In this document: positions 9,001-17,892 of the stretch, one piece after another
Numbering within the stretch: the stretch's first letter is position 1
Layout: every line of letters starts with the position of its first letter
Source of the DNA: Candidatus Peribacteria bacterium RIFCSPHIGHO2_01_FULL_51_35
GTDB lineage: Bacteria > Patescibacteriota > Gracilibacteria > Peribacterales > Peribacteraceae
NCBI GenBank assembly: GCA_001787535.1
Contig: MFXP01000009.1
Location: forward strand, 1-64,000
DNA: 64,000 bases
Reading direction: 5' to 3'
Program-made: the position numbers and the translations under genes
The notes under the pieces: generated by a model
What the model saw: the letters and a program-made list of their open reading frames with translations, nothing else
The model's database searches: none
Told to the model about the DNA's origin: nothing

Positions 9001-9771
9001 ATGTCCGAAGAAATTTCTAAAAAAGCACCTGAGTTCAGCACCGGAATCTCGAATACCGAGATCCTGATTGGCGGCATACATGATGCACTTATTGAACATA
9101 TTCGCGAGACGGTACAAAGGACAGGAAGCGTGGACATCAATCAAGCTGTGCATGATATTGTCGAAAGAAAAGTAGGTCCCGGCCGAGAAACAAAAGATCT
9201 CAAGGAAGCGCTGAAGAGAGATCTCCTTCAAAGAACACAGCAAACATTCGCTGCGAGACTGGGGGATGCAACACAGAAGGCGGCAGAAAATCCTACCGAT
9301 TCGGGGAAGATCGCTGAAAAGTATGGCATTGAACAACTGCGAAGAATGATCAAGATGCCTGGGGTGGATCCGGTCTCCATTCAATCGGTTGATGTGTATG
9401 GCCACCTCGATTCTGCATGCTTGAAAGCGAAATCGCTCGTCGGTGATAATGTCAAAAAGGGGGACATCTTGGTTCCTTCCTATCGGGGAAACCCCGCAAT
9501 TATCCGATTGGCGGATGGCACACAAGGTGCACACGTCCGCATCTTCGAAATCGGCATGGAAAAGAAAGGTCGGGTTTCACGCATGAAGCTCACGGAATGG
9601 CTGCGCAAAGTCTGCGGGTTTTCAAATGACGGAATTTTTGCGCTCAACGGTCAGACCCCTTATGAAGTTCCGACCCAAGGCGCTCCTCAAAGGATGCGCA
9701 TTTTCCAAGACGAGGAGGCGCAAGGCATGGACATGGTCAATATCCAGGACGGGCATTGGGCGAGGCCATAA
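9001..9771 (+). CDS. Hypothetical protein, first gene of the helicase-MTase operon
   Basis: 256 aa ORF behind a strong promoter; no family recognised. Confidence 0.75.
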   Translation: MSEEISKKAPEFSTGISNTEILIGGIHDALIEHIRETVQRTGSVDINQAVHDIVERKVGPGRETKDLKEALKRDLLQRTQQTFAARLGDATQKAAENPTDSGKIAEKYGIEQLRRMIKMPGVDPVSIQSVDVYGHLDSACLKAKSLVGDNVKKGDILVPSYRGNPAIIRLADGTQGAHVRIFEIGMEKKGRVSRMKLTEWLRKVCGFSNDGIFALNGQTPYEVPTQGAPQRMRIFQDEEAQGMDMVNIQDGHWARP

Positions 9772-9827
9772 TGGCCCGAAGCTTGTATTGACAAATACAT
9801 ACTTTAATGAATAGTATATAATACTGC

Positions 9828-12800
9828 ATGCCAGCAGAACCCCTGCCGCACGGGCAAACAGCTGATGTTGTGATCACTTCACGAGAGCTGATCCATGCCT
9901 TGAAAGTAGCCCGCGCCGAATTTGATGCACAGTACAAAACCGCCAAAATCAATCGAGGAAGGAGGGCGGAACATCTAGAATCCATCAGCACCCTTCACAT
10001 GGAATTGACTGAATTGCTTTCGGATACGAACATCGATTCCAAAGAAGCATCAGATCGCCTTTGTATACAGATCAACCAACGGCTTCGTCGAGTGATAAAC
10101 CGTCATGCAAACCAGAATCTCACGCACTGCATTAACGGAGCAAAAGACAAAGGTGCCTTAGCCCTTCAAAGCCATATTGATGCACTTCCATCTCTGGAAA
10201 GCAGAGCCTCCGCTGCTGAAAATCGTACTCCGATTCATGCAGCTTTACCTGTGATGCGAAATTCGATACAGACTGAGGGTTTGTCCACAGCGAGCTTGGA
10301 TACACATCGCACTGAAGTCGTATCCTCGACATTGAAGGAGGTTACGAATACCACGCCTATTAAAGAGCAAACGTCCGATGAACTACTGAAAGAATTGGAA
10401 TTGGCCGCTCAACCGATTCAAGATGGACAGAAGTATTCAGAATTAGCATACGAATTATACGATAGAATGCTCTGGAGTGTACTCCACTCTCATCGAAACC
10501 TGCTTCAGTGTGGGAAACTAGGTGACCACGAATTAATCGACGTGCGTAGGATAGTGAAAAATATCATGGACAGGCTTGCACTTGTTGGAAATGCTATTGC
10601 AACGGGGAAACTGGTCGTCGACAAAAAGAATTTGCTACGGGAAATCAAAGATAACGTCGAATCAATCACAGCCGGATTGTCATCCTCAAATAGTGAGCAA
10701 GGGAAATCGCGTGCCGTCGCCGATCATAGGGACAGAATCCTCCTTGAATTATGGGAAGCAACGAAGGAAGCCGTGGAAGACATCATCGAAGACGGTACAT
10801 TGCTTGCGGAGAATTCCCCTGCAGGAGCGCGGAAAAGCATCGATGAATTCTCGCCGGAGCATCAAGTTATCATTCGGGAAGAACTCGGCGCGACTCTAGA
10901 ACAAAGAAAATGGCCGACGGAGAGACAGATACACCGTACAATTCATCGATGCCTTGGGGGACGGACCGGCGTACGGGCAAGGGTATGGGGTGATTTGAGG
11001 GCCTCACTCCTGGAACTTTTTCACCAGGTGCGATACGTACCGGGTTTTGCCGAGAGAAATCTCATTTTACTCAAGAATAGGGTTCCGGCCGAACTGTCGC
11101 TGGGATTGCAAGAGAAACTTGCAAAGGAACATGAAATCATAGAAGCCCAATTCTCGCGGATCTTGAAAGCAAAGAATAGACTTCATATCGAAGATGTTGC
11201 TGTCATCGCTGAGATCATCGGTAGGGAAGTCTATGATGGGAATCGAATTTGGAAATCAAAAGGAACGAGCTCTGACTTTCGGGAATCAATCTATAGGCAG
11301 TGGAGGAAATTTGCCGTGAAAAATGGACTCCACAGGCATGAACGAGCAGACGATAGAATGATTCACACTGACGACCCACAGGTGCATCGCATTATCGACG
11401 AGGAACTCATGCCACTGATCGAAGCATCGCAATGGCCTACGGAACGGGAGATCCAATTCACCATTATGCGCATTGAACGTGAATGCCTCGAAGGATGCTT
11501 TGTAGGAAACTTTCCAGGAATACGCTCGTATCTCATTGATCTATTCCGTAAATCGGGAATTCGAGAGCGGCTGTACCTGGCATCGCGCGATCCCCATTCA
11601 GAACCATTTTATATAGGAAAATACAAAGGGCCGGCGGAACTCTCCAGGGCACTCTACACCTCACTGCAAAAAGAACATGGTGAGGTGAGATTATTTCTCG
11701 GGAACTTGGTTCCCACACAATCTGCTTTGACGCAAGATGACATGGAATTGCTTCGCCACACGGTATGGATCCATGTCTATGAGAAAAAAGCCATTTGGAA
11801 GAGCGGAACCGGACGCCCAGATATTGTAAAGCAAGATAATGATTTCGATGTTTTCGTACAACGGCTCTGGGACCGGCTAAAAAAAGATCACGAAACCTAT
11901 GTGGCTGAACGGAGGGAAAGGATGAAAAGCGAAGCGGAAGTTTTGGCATCTCGACAAACACGTACGGCACCTGCTCCTCCTTCGAGGCTCATCGACACGG
12001 AACAACCGATGGAGCTTTCCTTGGCGGAAAAAGCGCCACGAACACAGGAACAGCTACGTGGGAATCCCGTACAGGCTTTGAGCTACTTATGTGCGCTCCA
12101 CATCGCAGAAATTCTTTTACGCTCCTTCGCCGTTTCGTTAATGAAGAAAAGGACCATCCACGTAAGGCTTCCGGACGGAATGACTATGCCGCTGCGCAAC
12201 AGCATCGAATTTGATACTCACTTGCTCTATCACCTGGAAGGGGTGATCAAGACGTACATCGAACAACAGATGCTCGCGAAAGCGACAGACAATGGTACGC
12301 CGGCAGAAAAACTTCGTGCCTACAGCGCTCAGCATCCTGAAGCGGCAATCGAATTGACACAGGCAGTGATTTCCTCATGCCAATCGTATCCGTGCTGCCA
12401 AGGATGTCCGGAGGTTTTGGACGCGCTCCTGACCGACGTGCCACACATGGATGCGTTGCTCGATAAAGTTCCGGAATGTGATTGGAATCTTCCGGGAACA
12501 CTTCGATCGAAAGCATACGCTTCCATTCTCACTGGCCGCGATCCCATGATGCCATTCCTCTCGGAGGAAAGAGAAATAGTCGATACCTTTTTGCGAGCCA
12601 AAGGCATGGCGGCGAGAATCCAAAGAGGTGAATCGCCCGAGCTCCTCATGAATGAACTCGACGCCCAAGGCGCGTTCAAGGAGATCGCCAACATGATTAA
12701 TGCCGAATATCACGCAAATGACGACTTCCGCTCATCGAGGATGGTGCAAGAGGTTGCGCAGACACTATTCGATACGTATGGCGTTCCTACAAGGCCGGAT

Positions 12801-14057
12801 GCATCCGATGTGATGTATGTGATACATGAAGAATCTTTACCGCCAGAAACGATCGAGGCAATGGAAGAGACCATTCGCTGGGTAAAGGACATTCCGATGC
12901 CCGGTGCCAGTGGCCACATGAGCATGTGGGCAATGATCAAGGCACATGCGGATGTCCTCGAAAAATTCCTGGACTCAGGTGGACGTTTCATCACCCGCGA
13001 CCGTGCACTGAACTCCCTCGCTATGGTGAATGCCTGGCGCGAAAAATTAATCGACGTTCGAAGTTACAAAGGCGGTCAACGCCTGCGGCTTAGGCAAGGC
13101 ACGGATCCGGAAGACCTGGTCCGTTCGATTGTGTCTGGGATGATCAATGGCCCGAATGTGAAATTTGGACCCGACATCGATGAAGATCCTTTTTATTTTG
13201 CTCTGCAGAACTATAAGGGAATCAAAGGTGGGATCAAAACAATACGTTCGGCAATCGAAGGAATTTGTCTTGCGGAACGGGAATTGTCGAATATAGAAAT
13301 AGAAATTGGGGAAATCAGCTCACAAATTTCAGCACTGCAGAATTCCATTGCTGAGATCTCAGAACAGGATAGAAACGATCTTCCTCGCGTTACGAATGAA
13401 GAATTGCAGACTAATCTCGTTGATTTCCTTTCTCGACACACCGCACTGTACCTCCATGCGAAAGTCGCTTTGGAGCAACAAAGCGCGCTCATAAAGGCAA
13501 AGGAGGCCGTTTCTGCGAGCAAAAATGAGTTCGACAGCAAGGTCGCAGGAATATCAACGAACCAAACAAAACCAGAGGATCTGCCTGAAGTTGCGGCTCG
13601 CATGCAGTCCGATCTGCGAGTACTGCAAGAACTCGAAAAGCGTCTTTCAACCGAAGGATGCGTTTCAATGCAATATTCAGATTATGAAACAATTATGAGG
13701 GTCTACCAATCAGTACGCAGTGCGGGTGAGGATATCTCCAACCATGCTTTCGAAAATATTACTTCACCTATGCAAGGTGAAACGGTGGATATCGCGAAAC
13801 TAGAAACTGAAGGTACACTCCTGGTAGAGCGATGCCGCATTCAGAAAATGCGCAACGAAATGGACATGTTACAGAAAAACGTTGCGATTCTCACGGCGCA
13901 AAAGCAATCCATTGAAGAAGGAAGCTTCCCTGCGCTCAGGGGAGAAGTTGCCAGGAGAGCCTCACTGGAAGAACAATTACACGCTGCGGAAGAACGTCTA
14001 CGGGAAATCCTTGACCATATGAACGTACCACCTCTTCTGCGCAATTCCCATGATTGA
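9828..14057 (+). CDS. Large 1409 aa protein of unknown function, with internal duplication and C-terminal coiled-coil-like region
   Basis: Uninterrupted ORF; 8-nt overlap with the downstream gene; Cys cluster CQSYPCCQGC. Confidence 0.85.
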   Translation: MPAEPLPHGQTADVVITSRELIHALKVARAEFDAQYKTAKINRGRRAEHLESISTLHMELTELLSDTNIDSKEASDRLCIQINQRLRRVINRHANQNLTHCINGAKDKGALALQSHIDALPSLESRASAAENRTPIHAALPVMRNSIQTEGLSTASLDTHRTEVVSSTLKEVTNTTPIKEQTSDELLKELELAAQPIQDGQKYSELAYELYDRMLWSVLHSHRNLLQCGKLGDHELIDVRRIVKNIMDRLALVGNAIATGKLVVDKKNLLREIKDNVESITAGLSSSNSEQGKSRAVADHRDRILLELWEATKEAVEDIIEDGTLLAENSPAGARKSIDEFSPEHQVIIREELGATLEQRKWPTERQIHRTIHRCLGGRTGVRARVWGDLRASLLELFHQVRYVPGFAERNLILLKNRVPAELSLGLQEKLAKEHEIIEAQFSRILKAKNRLHIEDVAVIAEIIGREVYDGNRIWKSKGTSSDFRESIYRQWRKFAVKNGLHRHERADDRMIHTDDPQVHRIIDEELMPLIEASQWPTEREIQFTIMRIERECLEGCFVGNFPGIRSYLIDLFRKSGIRERLYLASRDPHSEPFYIGKYKGPAELSRALYTSLQKEHGEVRLFLGNLVPTQSALTQDDMELLRHTVWIHVYEKKAIWKSGTGRPDIVKQDNDFDVFVQRLWDRLKKDHETYVAERRERMKSEAEVLASRQTRTAPAPPSRLIDTEQPMELSLAEKAPRTQEQLRGNPVQALSYLCALHIAEILLRSFAVSLMKKRTIHVRLPDGMTMPLRNSIEFDTHLLYHLEGVIKTYIEQQMLAKATDNGTPAEKLRAYSAQHPEAAIELTQAVISSCQSYPCCQGCPEVLDALLTDVPHMDALLDKVPECDWNLPGTLRSKAYASILTGRDPMMPFLSEEREIVDTFLRAKGMAARIQRGESPELLMNELDAQGAFKEIANMINAEYHANDDFRSSRMVQEVAQTLFDTYGVPTRPDASDVMYVIHEESLPPETIEAMEETIRWVKDIPMPGASGHMSMWAMIKAHADVLEKFLDSGGRFITRDRALNSLAMVNAWREKLIDVRSYKGGQRLRLRQGTDPEDLVRSIVSGMINGPNVKFGPDIDEDPFYFALQNYKGIKGGIKTIRSAIEGICLAERELSNIEIEIGEISSQISALQNSIAEISEQDRNDLPRVTNEELQTNLVDFLSRHTALYLHAKVALEQQSALIKAKEAVSASKNEFDSKVAGISTNQTKPEDLPEVAARMQSDLRVLQELEKRLSTEGCVSMQYSDYETIMRVYQSVRSAGEDISNHAFENITSPMQGETVDIAKLETEGTLLVERCRIQKMRNEMDMLQKNVAILTAQKQSIEEGSFPALRGEVARRASLEEQLHAAEERLREILDHMNVPPLLRNSHD

Positions 14058-17000
14058 AAAGGAGCTCATCCGAAGGCAAATCCTCCATGCTACACATGAA
14101 ATTCAAGAAGCAGAGAAATCGAACTGCCCGGACGATCTTGCGATGCGAGCCGTGCGAGTATTTAACCGAATTCGTGGAGTCATTTTTGGCGCTCGCGATT
14201 CCATTGAGCATGTCTCGGAACTTTTTGACATCTGCGAATTGCTCGAAAATGACCCGGATGTTTCATCGTTAGTAGAACCCATTGCATCACTCATTCACGA
14301 CCTCCGCACGGAGGCATTGAATGATGTCCTCCAAGAACATTATGAAAATAAATTGCATGCCCTTGGGCATTTGGAAGTGGAGGAAAGCGAAAAAATCGAA
14401 AGCGAGAGAGCTCTTGCAGTCCTGATGACCCAACTGCTGCCAGCGCTCAAGCGGGAGAAAGAGCCCGTGGACATCCTCTGGCTGCAAGAGAATCATAATG
14501 CATTTTATCGTCGTATTCGCATTCTTCTGGAAGCAATAAATCCATCCGAGCCTGCGGCGGATTGGAGCATCGTTCAGAACATGCTTCCAAAAAACGTCCG
14601 GAATAAGTTTATCCCAAGCGCCGATGCTGATGAACAGGAAAAGCTGAAAGCATTCGTCAATGCGCATTGGCACATCCTGCAGCAAATGGGACCCGAACAT
14701 TTGGCTTCCTACCTCGCACGCCATGGACTTGTAAAAGGCGGCTTTGCCCAAGCACTGCAGGGCATCTCACCATATTTGGAACAATGTACGCGTGTGCAGC
14801 CTACTCCGCAGGATGTGCGACGATATCCGCCTGCACTCCTCGACGACCCGGATGAGCAAACATTGCTCTTCCTAAACATGCGAAACTACGCATATCAACG
14901 CCTCCAAGCAACGGGAATCGACAATAATGACCCTGAGGTGTTTTCGGCGTTATTTGCCCATATCCAACAAGACCTTCACGGGATGATCCCTGAGCCATCG
15001 GAGGCTTTCGATACGTCACCCTTCGTCTCGGTACATGAGAGAACCGTGTCCTTCTATGAAAAAGTATTCGACGTATCCATACCACAGCGCTTACGGGACA
15101 GCATACGGGTAAAGGGCAAGGACCACCGGTTTCCGTCGCTGCGACAACGCATCGCAATGGTGGACTGTGAAGAGCCGGGCACGAGACGCCTCATTCTGTT
15201 CCCACAAGGGACAGGTAAATCGGAGACGTTGTTCCTGATAAAAGAACACACGAAAGCGAAGAAAATGCTTCTCGTTTGCACAGCTGAAATGTTGAAAGAA
15301 ATCCCAGGAAGAATACGGCAGGACGAATGCGAAGAGGGAAGGGTTCCCTGTTATAAGAATGATGAAGAGCCAACCATCGGCATCATTCAGGCTGGGATCA
15401 CGTTCGAAGAACTTCGGAAAGCTCTGGACCAGGAAGTTGTCGCTGTCTCATACACGATGCTGGGAGAAAATTCTGGTTTCGAAGGCGAAACTGTCTTAGA
15501 ACATATCATTGGGCACTCGGATCCTGTGCGTGGCCATTTTGACATGCTCGGAATCGACGAATGCCAGCTCGCGAGCAACGAAAAAGGACAGACTACCCAA
15601 TCGGTGTTCCGGTTGGTCGACGAAATCCCCGATTTGTATGACAAGGGACGGATCATCATGACCTCGGCAACTCCGTTCCCCGGATGGCTCGACGACATGG
15701 TTCCTGCAATGCGTATCCTCGATCGCGAACATTATCGTGATGTCCATTCGGTTCACGCCGCAGTCACCACGTACGACCCACAAGAATTACGCGTAGCACT
15801 GATGCGCGGAATTCTGAATCTTGACCCTCCATTCGATTGGGAGCGGTATGTGAAACCCGCATATTATAAGTTGTCTGAAGGGCAAAAGAGAAAATACCAA
15901 GAAATATTGGAAGAACCTATGGAGCACACGCAAAAAATGCTGCAGTTACAATTGTGTTGCCAAAATCCCACGCTTTTACCTGGGAATTGCGACTCGATTG
16001 AGAATGGCTTCTATGAAAAACTAGCGGAAATGCTTCGGGATGACCTGACAAAGCATCATGCTATATTCTTGCTCCAAGATAAGTATAAACAGGGCATCGC
16101 TCGACCTCACGAAAAGAGGCCTGATGATACATCGACGATCGTTGAATTCTTGAAAAAGGATTTCCCCAAGGTCACATTTGAAATTATCGACGGTGATACG
16201 AGCCAAACTGCACGCCAAAACATTGTTGCCAGGGCAAAGGAAATGGAGCAGCAGAAAAATGGTGAGAGAATGGTTATTTACGTTCATTTGGGAACGACAA
16301 CGCTCGTTGGACAGAACCTCTCTTTTTCTTGCCGGTTGATCGTCCTGAATGGATTCCCGTGGAACATCACCGAACTCTCACAAGGCATCGCTCGATTTGC
16401 TCGGGAAGGGAACGAACCAAATGTCTCAGTAAGCGTCATGCAGCCGGATCCGAGCGAAGAAACTCTCTACCTTGGCATTGAACAGCGCGCACGCCATAAG
16501 TTCGCAGCCATTCAGCGTGCCACTTATGGAGGCACTGTCGCACAACATGATATCGAACATCTTGGTGAAGGTGATATCGGTGATATCGTCAGTGGCAAGA
16601 AACGCTACAAGTATGGTTCGGACATCCTCCGGCACCTTCGGACCTCGATGCAAGAAGTCGCTCTGTGGTTCAAGCCTCAGAGAGACGCAAAACATGGAAG
16701 TAAGGAGTGGAGGCAATTCCTGGAAGAGAAAGGCGAAGTTCTGGCACTGAAGTACACTCGAAAATGGAAGAAGACGACACAATGGAATAATGCCAAATTC
16801 AATGCAGGTTTGATCGAGCACCTTGAAACCGGGGGCATCATTCAGGGTGACCAATATCTCGATGCAGGATGCGGTCCGTTTTCCCTTACACTTGCTCTCG
16901 GTCCCGTGGCGGTCGGCTCCAACGTGCAAAAAAAGCGCATCATCGATAATCTCGATTTGAACCCGCATATGTTCAGGGTGGGAAGAAGGATGCTCTTAGA

Positions 17001-17832
17001 TCAGGAGATCGAAAACGTTCCCCAATGCTTCCACGCTTCGATAACGGACATGTCGCAATGCGTTCCCGATGGGAAATATTCCTTGGTGAATTGCGCCCTG
17101 GCCCTGGATTTAGTCGGAAGGGAGGAAGGAAAGGAGGATGGGATTCTCGGCAATGAAATGGTCCAAACGCTCTGCGAATTTAACCGGGCACTCGTTTTTA
17201 ATGACCAGCATGCCGGAGTTCTCCTCATCACATTGAATGACCGAACAATGAGTTCGGAGGAATTAACAAATATCTGTGAGCAGTTGCCACTCTTCGGATT
17301 CGAGGTTCTCCAGCTATACACGGGTGTTGGCCAATCGATTGACACCGGTACAAAGAATGTCTTCCAAAACCTGGCAATAGCATGCAAAAAAACTTCGCAG
17401 ATCGACCACAATTTGCTGGCAACCCAACTCGATACGACGCGATTCACAATGACTCCTCAGTCCAAAGTAACAAAGTCTAGGGGAACAGGAGTACAAAGTG
17501 GAGGCCGTCAAAATCGCTTTGGAGGAACAGAGCATTCCCACTTTCAAATCAACGGCTTGGATATCGATTGTGTAACGACGACGGGCGAAAAAATCGCAAC
17601 ATTCGTCAGACTTCGAGAGAAGGTTCAGATCGCGAGACAAATTTGTGAGAAATACAAGAGCCTTACCGGCGATAAGGCGCGTGCTGAACTGAAGAAGAAT
17701 GGAATGGAATATTTCGGCATGCCGACGGTGGGCTTGTGCGTTATCATTCAAAAAAGCAATGGACCACTCGTCGTGGACATCATGAATCCGGTATGGGATA
17801 TGAATGACGAAACGAAGGAAAACAGCCAGTAG
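14050..17832 (+). CDS. SNF2-like superfamily 2 helicase fused to a C-terminal SAM-dependent methyltransferase
   Basis: PQGTGKS (I), DECQ (II), SAT (III), VGQNLSFSCRLIVLNGFPWNITELSQGIARFAR (V/VI); MTase motif I YLDAGCGPFSLTLALG, LDLNP, NCALALDLVG. Confidence 0.85.
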   Translation: MIEKELIRRQILHATHEIQEAEKSNCPDDLAMRAVRVFNRIRGVIFGARDSIEHVSELFDICELLENDPDVSSLVEPIASLIHDLRTEALNDVLQEHYENKLHALGHLEVEESEKIESERALAVLMTQLLPALKREKEPVDILWLQENHNAFYRRIRILLEAINPSEPAADWSIVQNMLPKNVRNKFIPSADADEQEKLKAFVNAHWHILQQMGPEHLASYLARHGLVKGGFAQALQGISPYLEQCTRVQPTPQDVRRYPPALLDDPDEQTLLFLNMRNYAYQRLQATGIDNNDPEVFSALFAHIQQDLHGMIPEPSEAFDTSPFVSVHERTVSFYEKVFDVSIPQRLRDSIRVKGKDHRFPSLRQRIAMVDCEEPGTRRLILFPQGTGKSETLFLIKEHTKAKKMLLVCTAEMLKEIPGRIRQDECEEGRVPCYKNDEEPTIGIIQAGITFEELRKALDQEVVAVSYTMLGENSGFEGETVLEHIIGHSDPVRGHFDMLGIDECQLASNEKGQTTQSVFRLVDEIPDLYDKGRIIMTSATPFPGWLDDMVPAMRILDREHYRDVHSVHAAVTTYDPQELRVALMRGILNLDPPFDWERYVKPAYYKLSEGQKRKYQEILEEPMEHTQKMLQLQLCCQNPTLLPGNCDSIENGFYEKLAEMLRDDLTKHHAIFLLQDKYKQGIARPHEKRPDDTSTIVEFLKKDFPKVTFEIIDGDTSQTARQNIVARAKEMEQQKNGERMVIYVHLGTTTLVGQNLSFSCRLIVLNGFPWNITELSQGIARFAREGNEPNVSVSVMQPDPSEETLYLGIEQRARHKFAAIQRATYGGTVAQHDIEHLGEGDIGDIVSGKKRYKYGSDILRHLRTSMQEVALWFKPQRDAKHGSKEWRQFLEEKGEVLALKYTRKWKKTTQWNNAKFNAGLIEHLETGGIIQGDQYLDAGCGPFSLTLALGPVAVGSNVQKKRIIDNLDLNPHMFRVGRRMLLDQEIENVPQCFHASITDMSQCVPDGKYSLVNCALALDLVGREEGKEDGILGNEMVQTLCEFNRALVFNDQHAGVLLITLNDRTMSSEELTNICEQLPLFGFEVLQLYTGVGQSIDTGTKNVFQNLAIACKKTSQIDHNLLATQLDTTRFTMTPQSKVTKSRGTGVQSGGRQNRFGGTEHSHFQINGLDIDCVTTTGEKIATFVRLREKVQIARQICEKYKSLTGDKARAELKKNGMEYFGMPTVGLCVIIQKSNGPLVVDIMNPVWDMNDETKENSQ

Positions 17833-17892
17833 CTTCGCCAAATCCTCGACACACCGGGCCGCCAACCTCGATGGTTTTAAGAATGTCGGGTG

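Noticed and set aside
7936-17832. Assignment of the island to BREX or DISARM
   Set aside because: Hallmark components (PglZ, BrxC, DrmB/DUF1998, PLD) not seen; helicase-MTase content alone is insufficient
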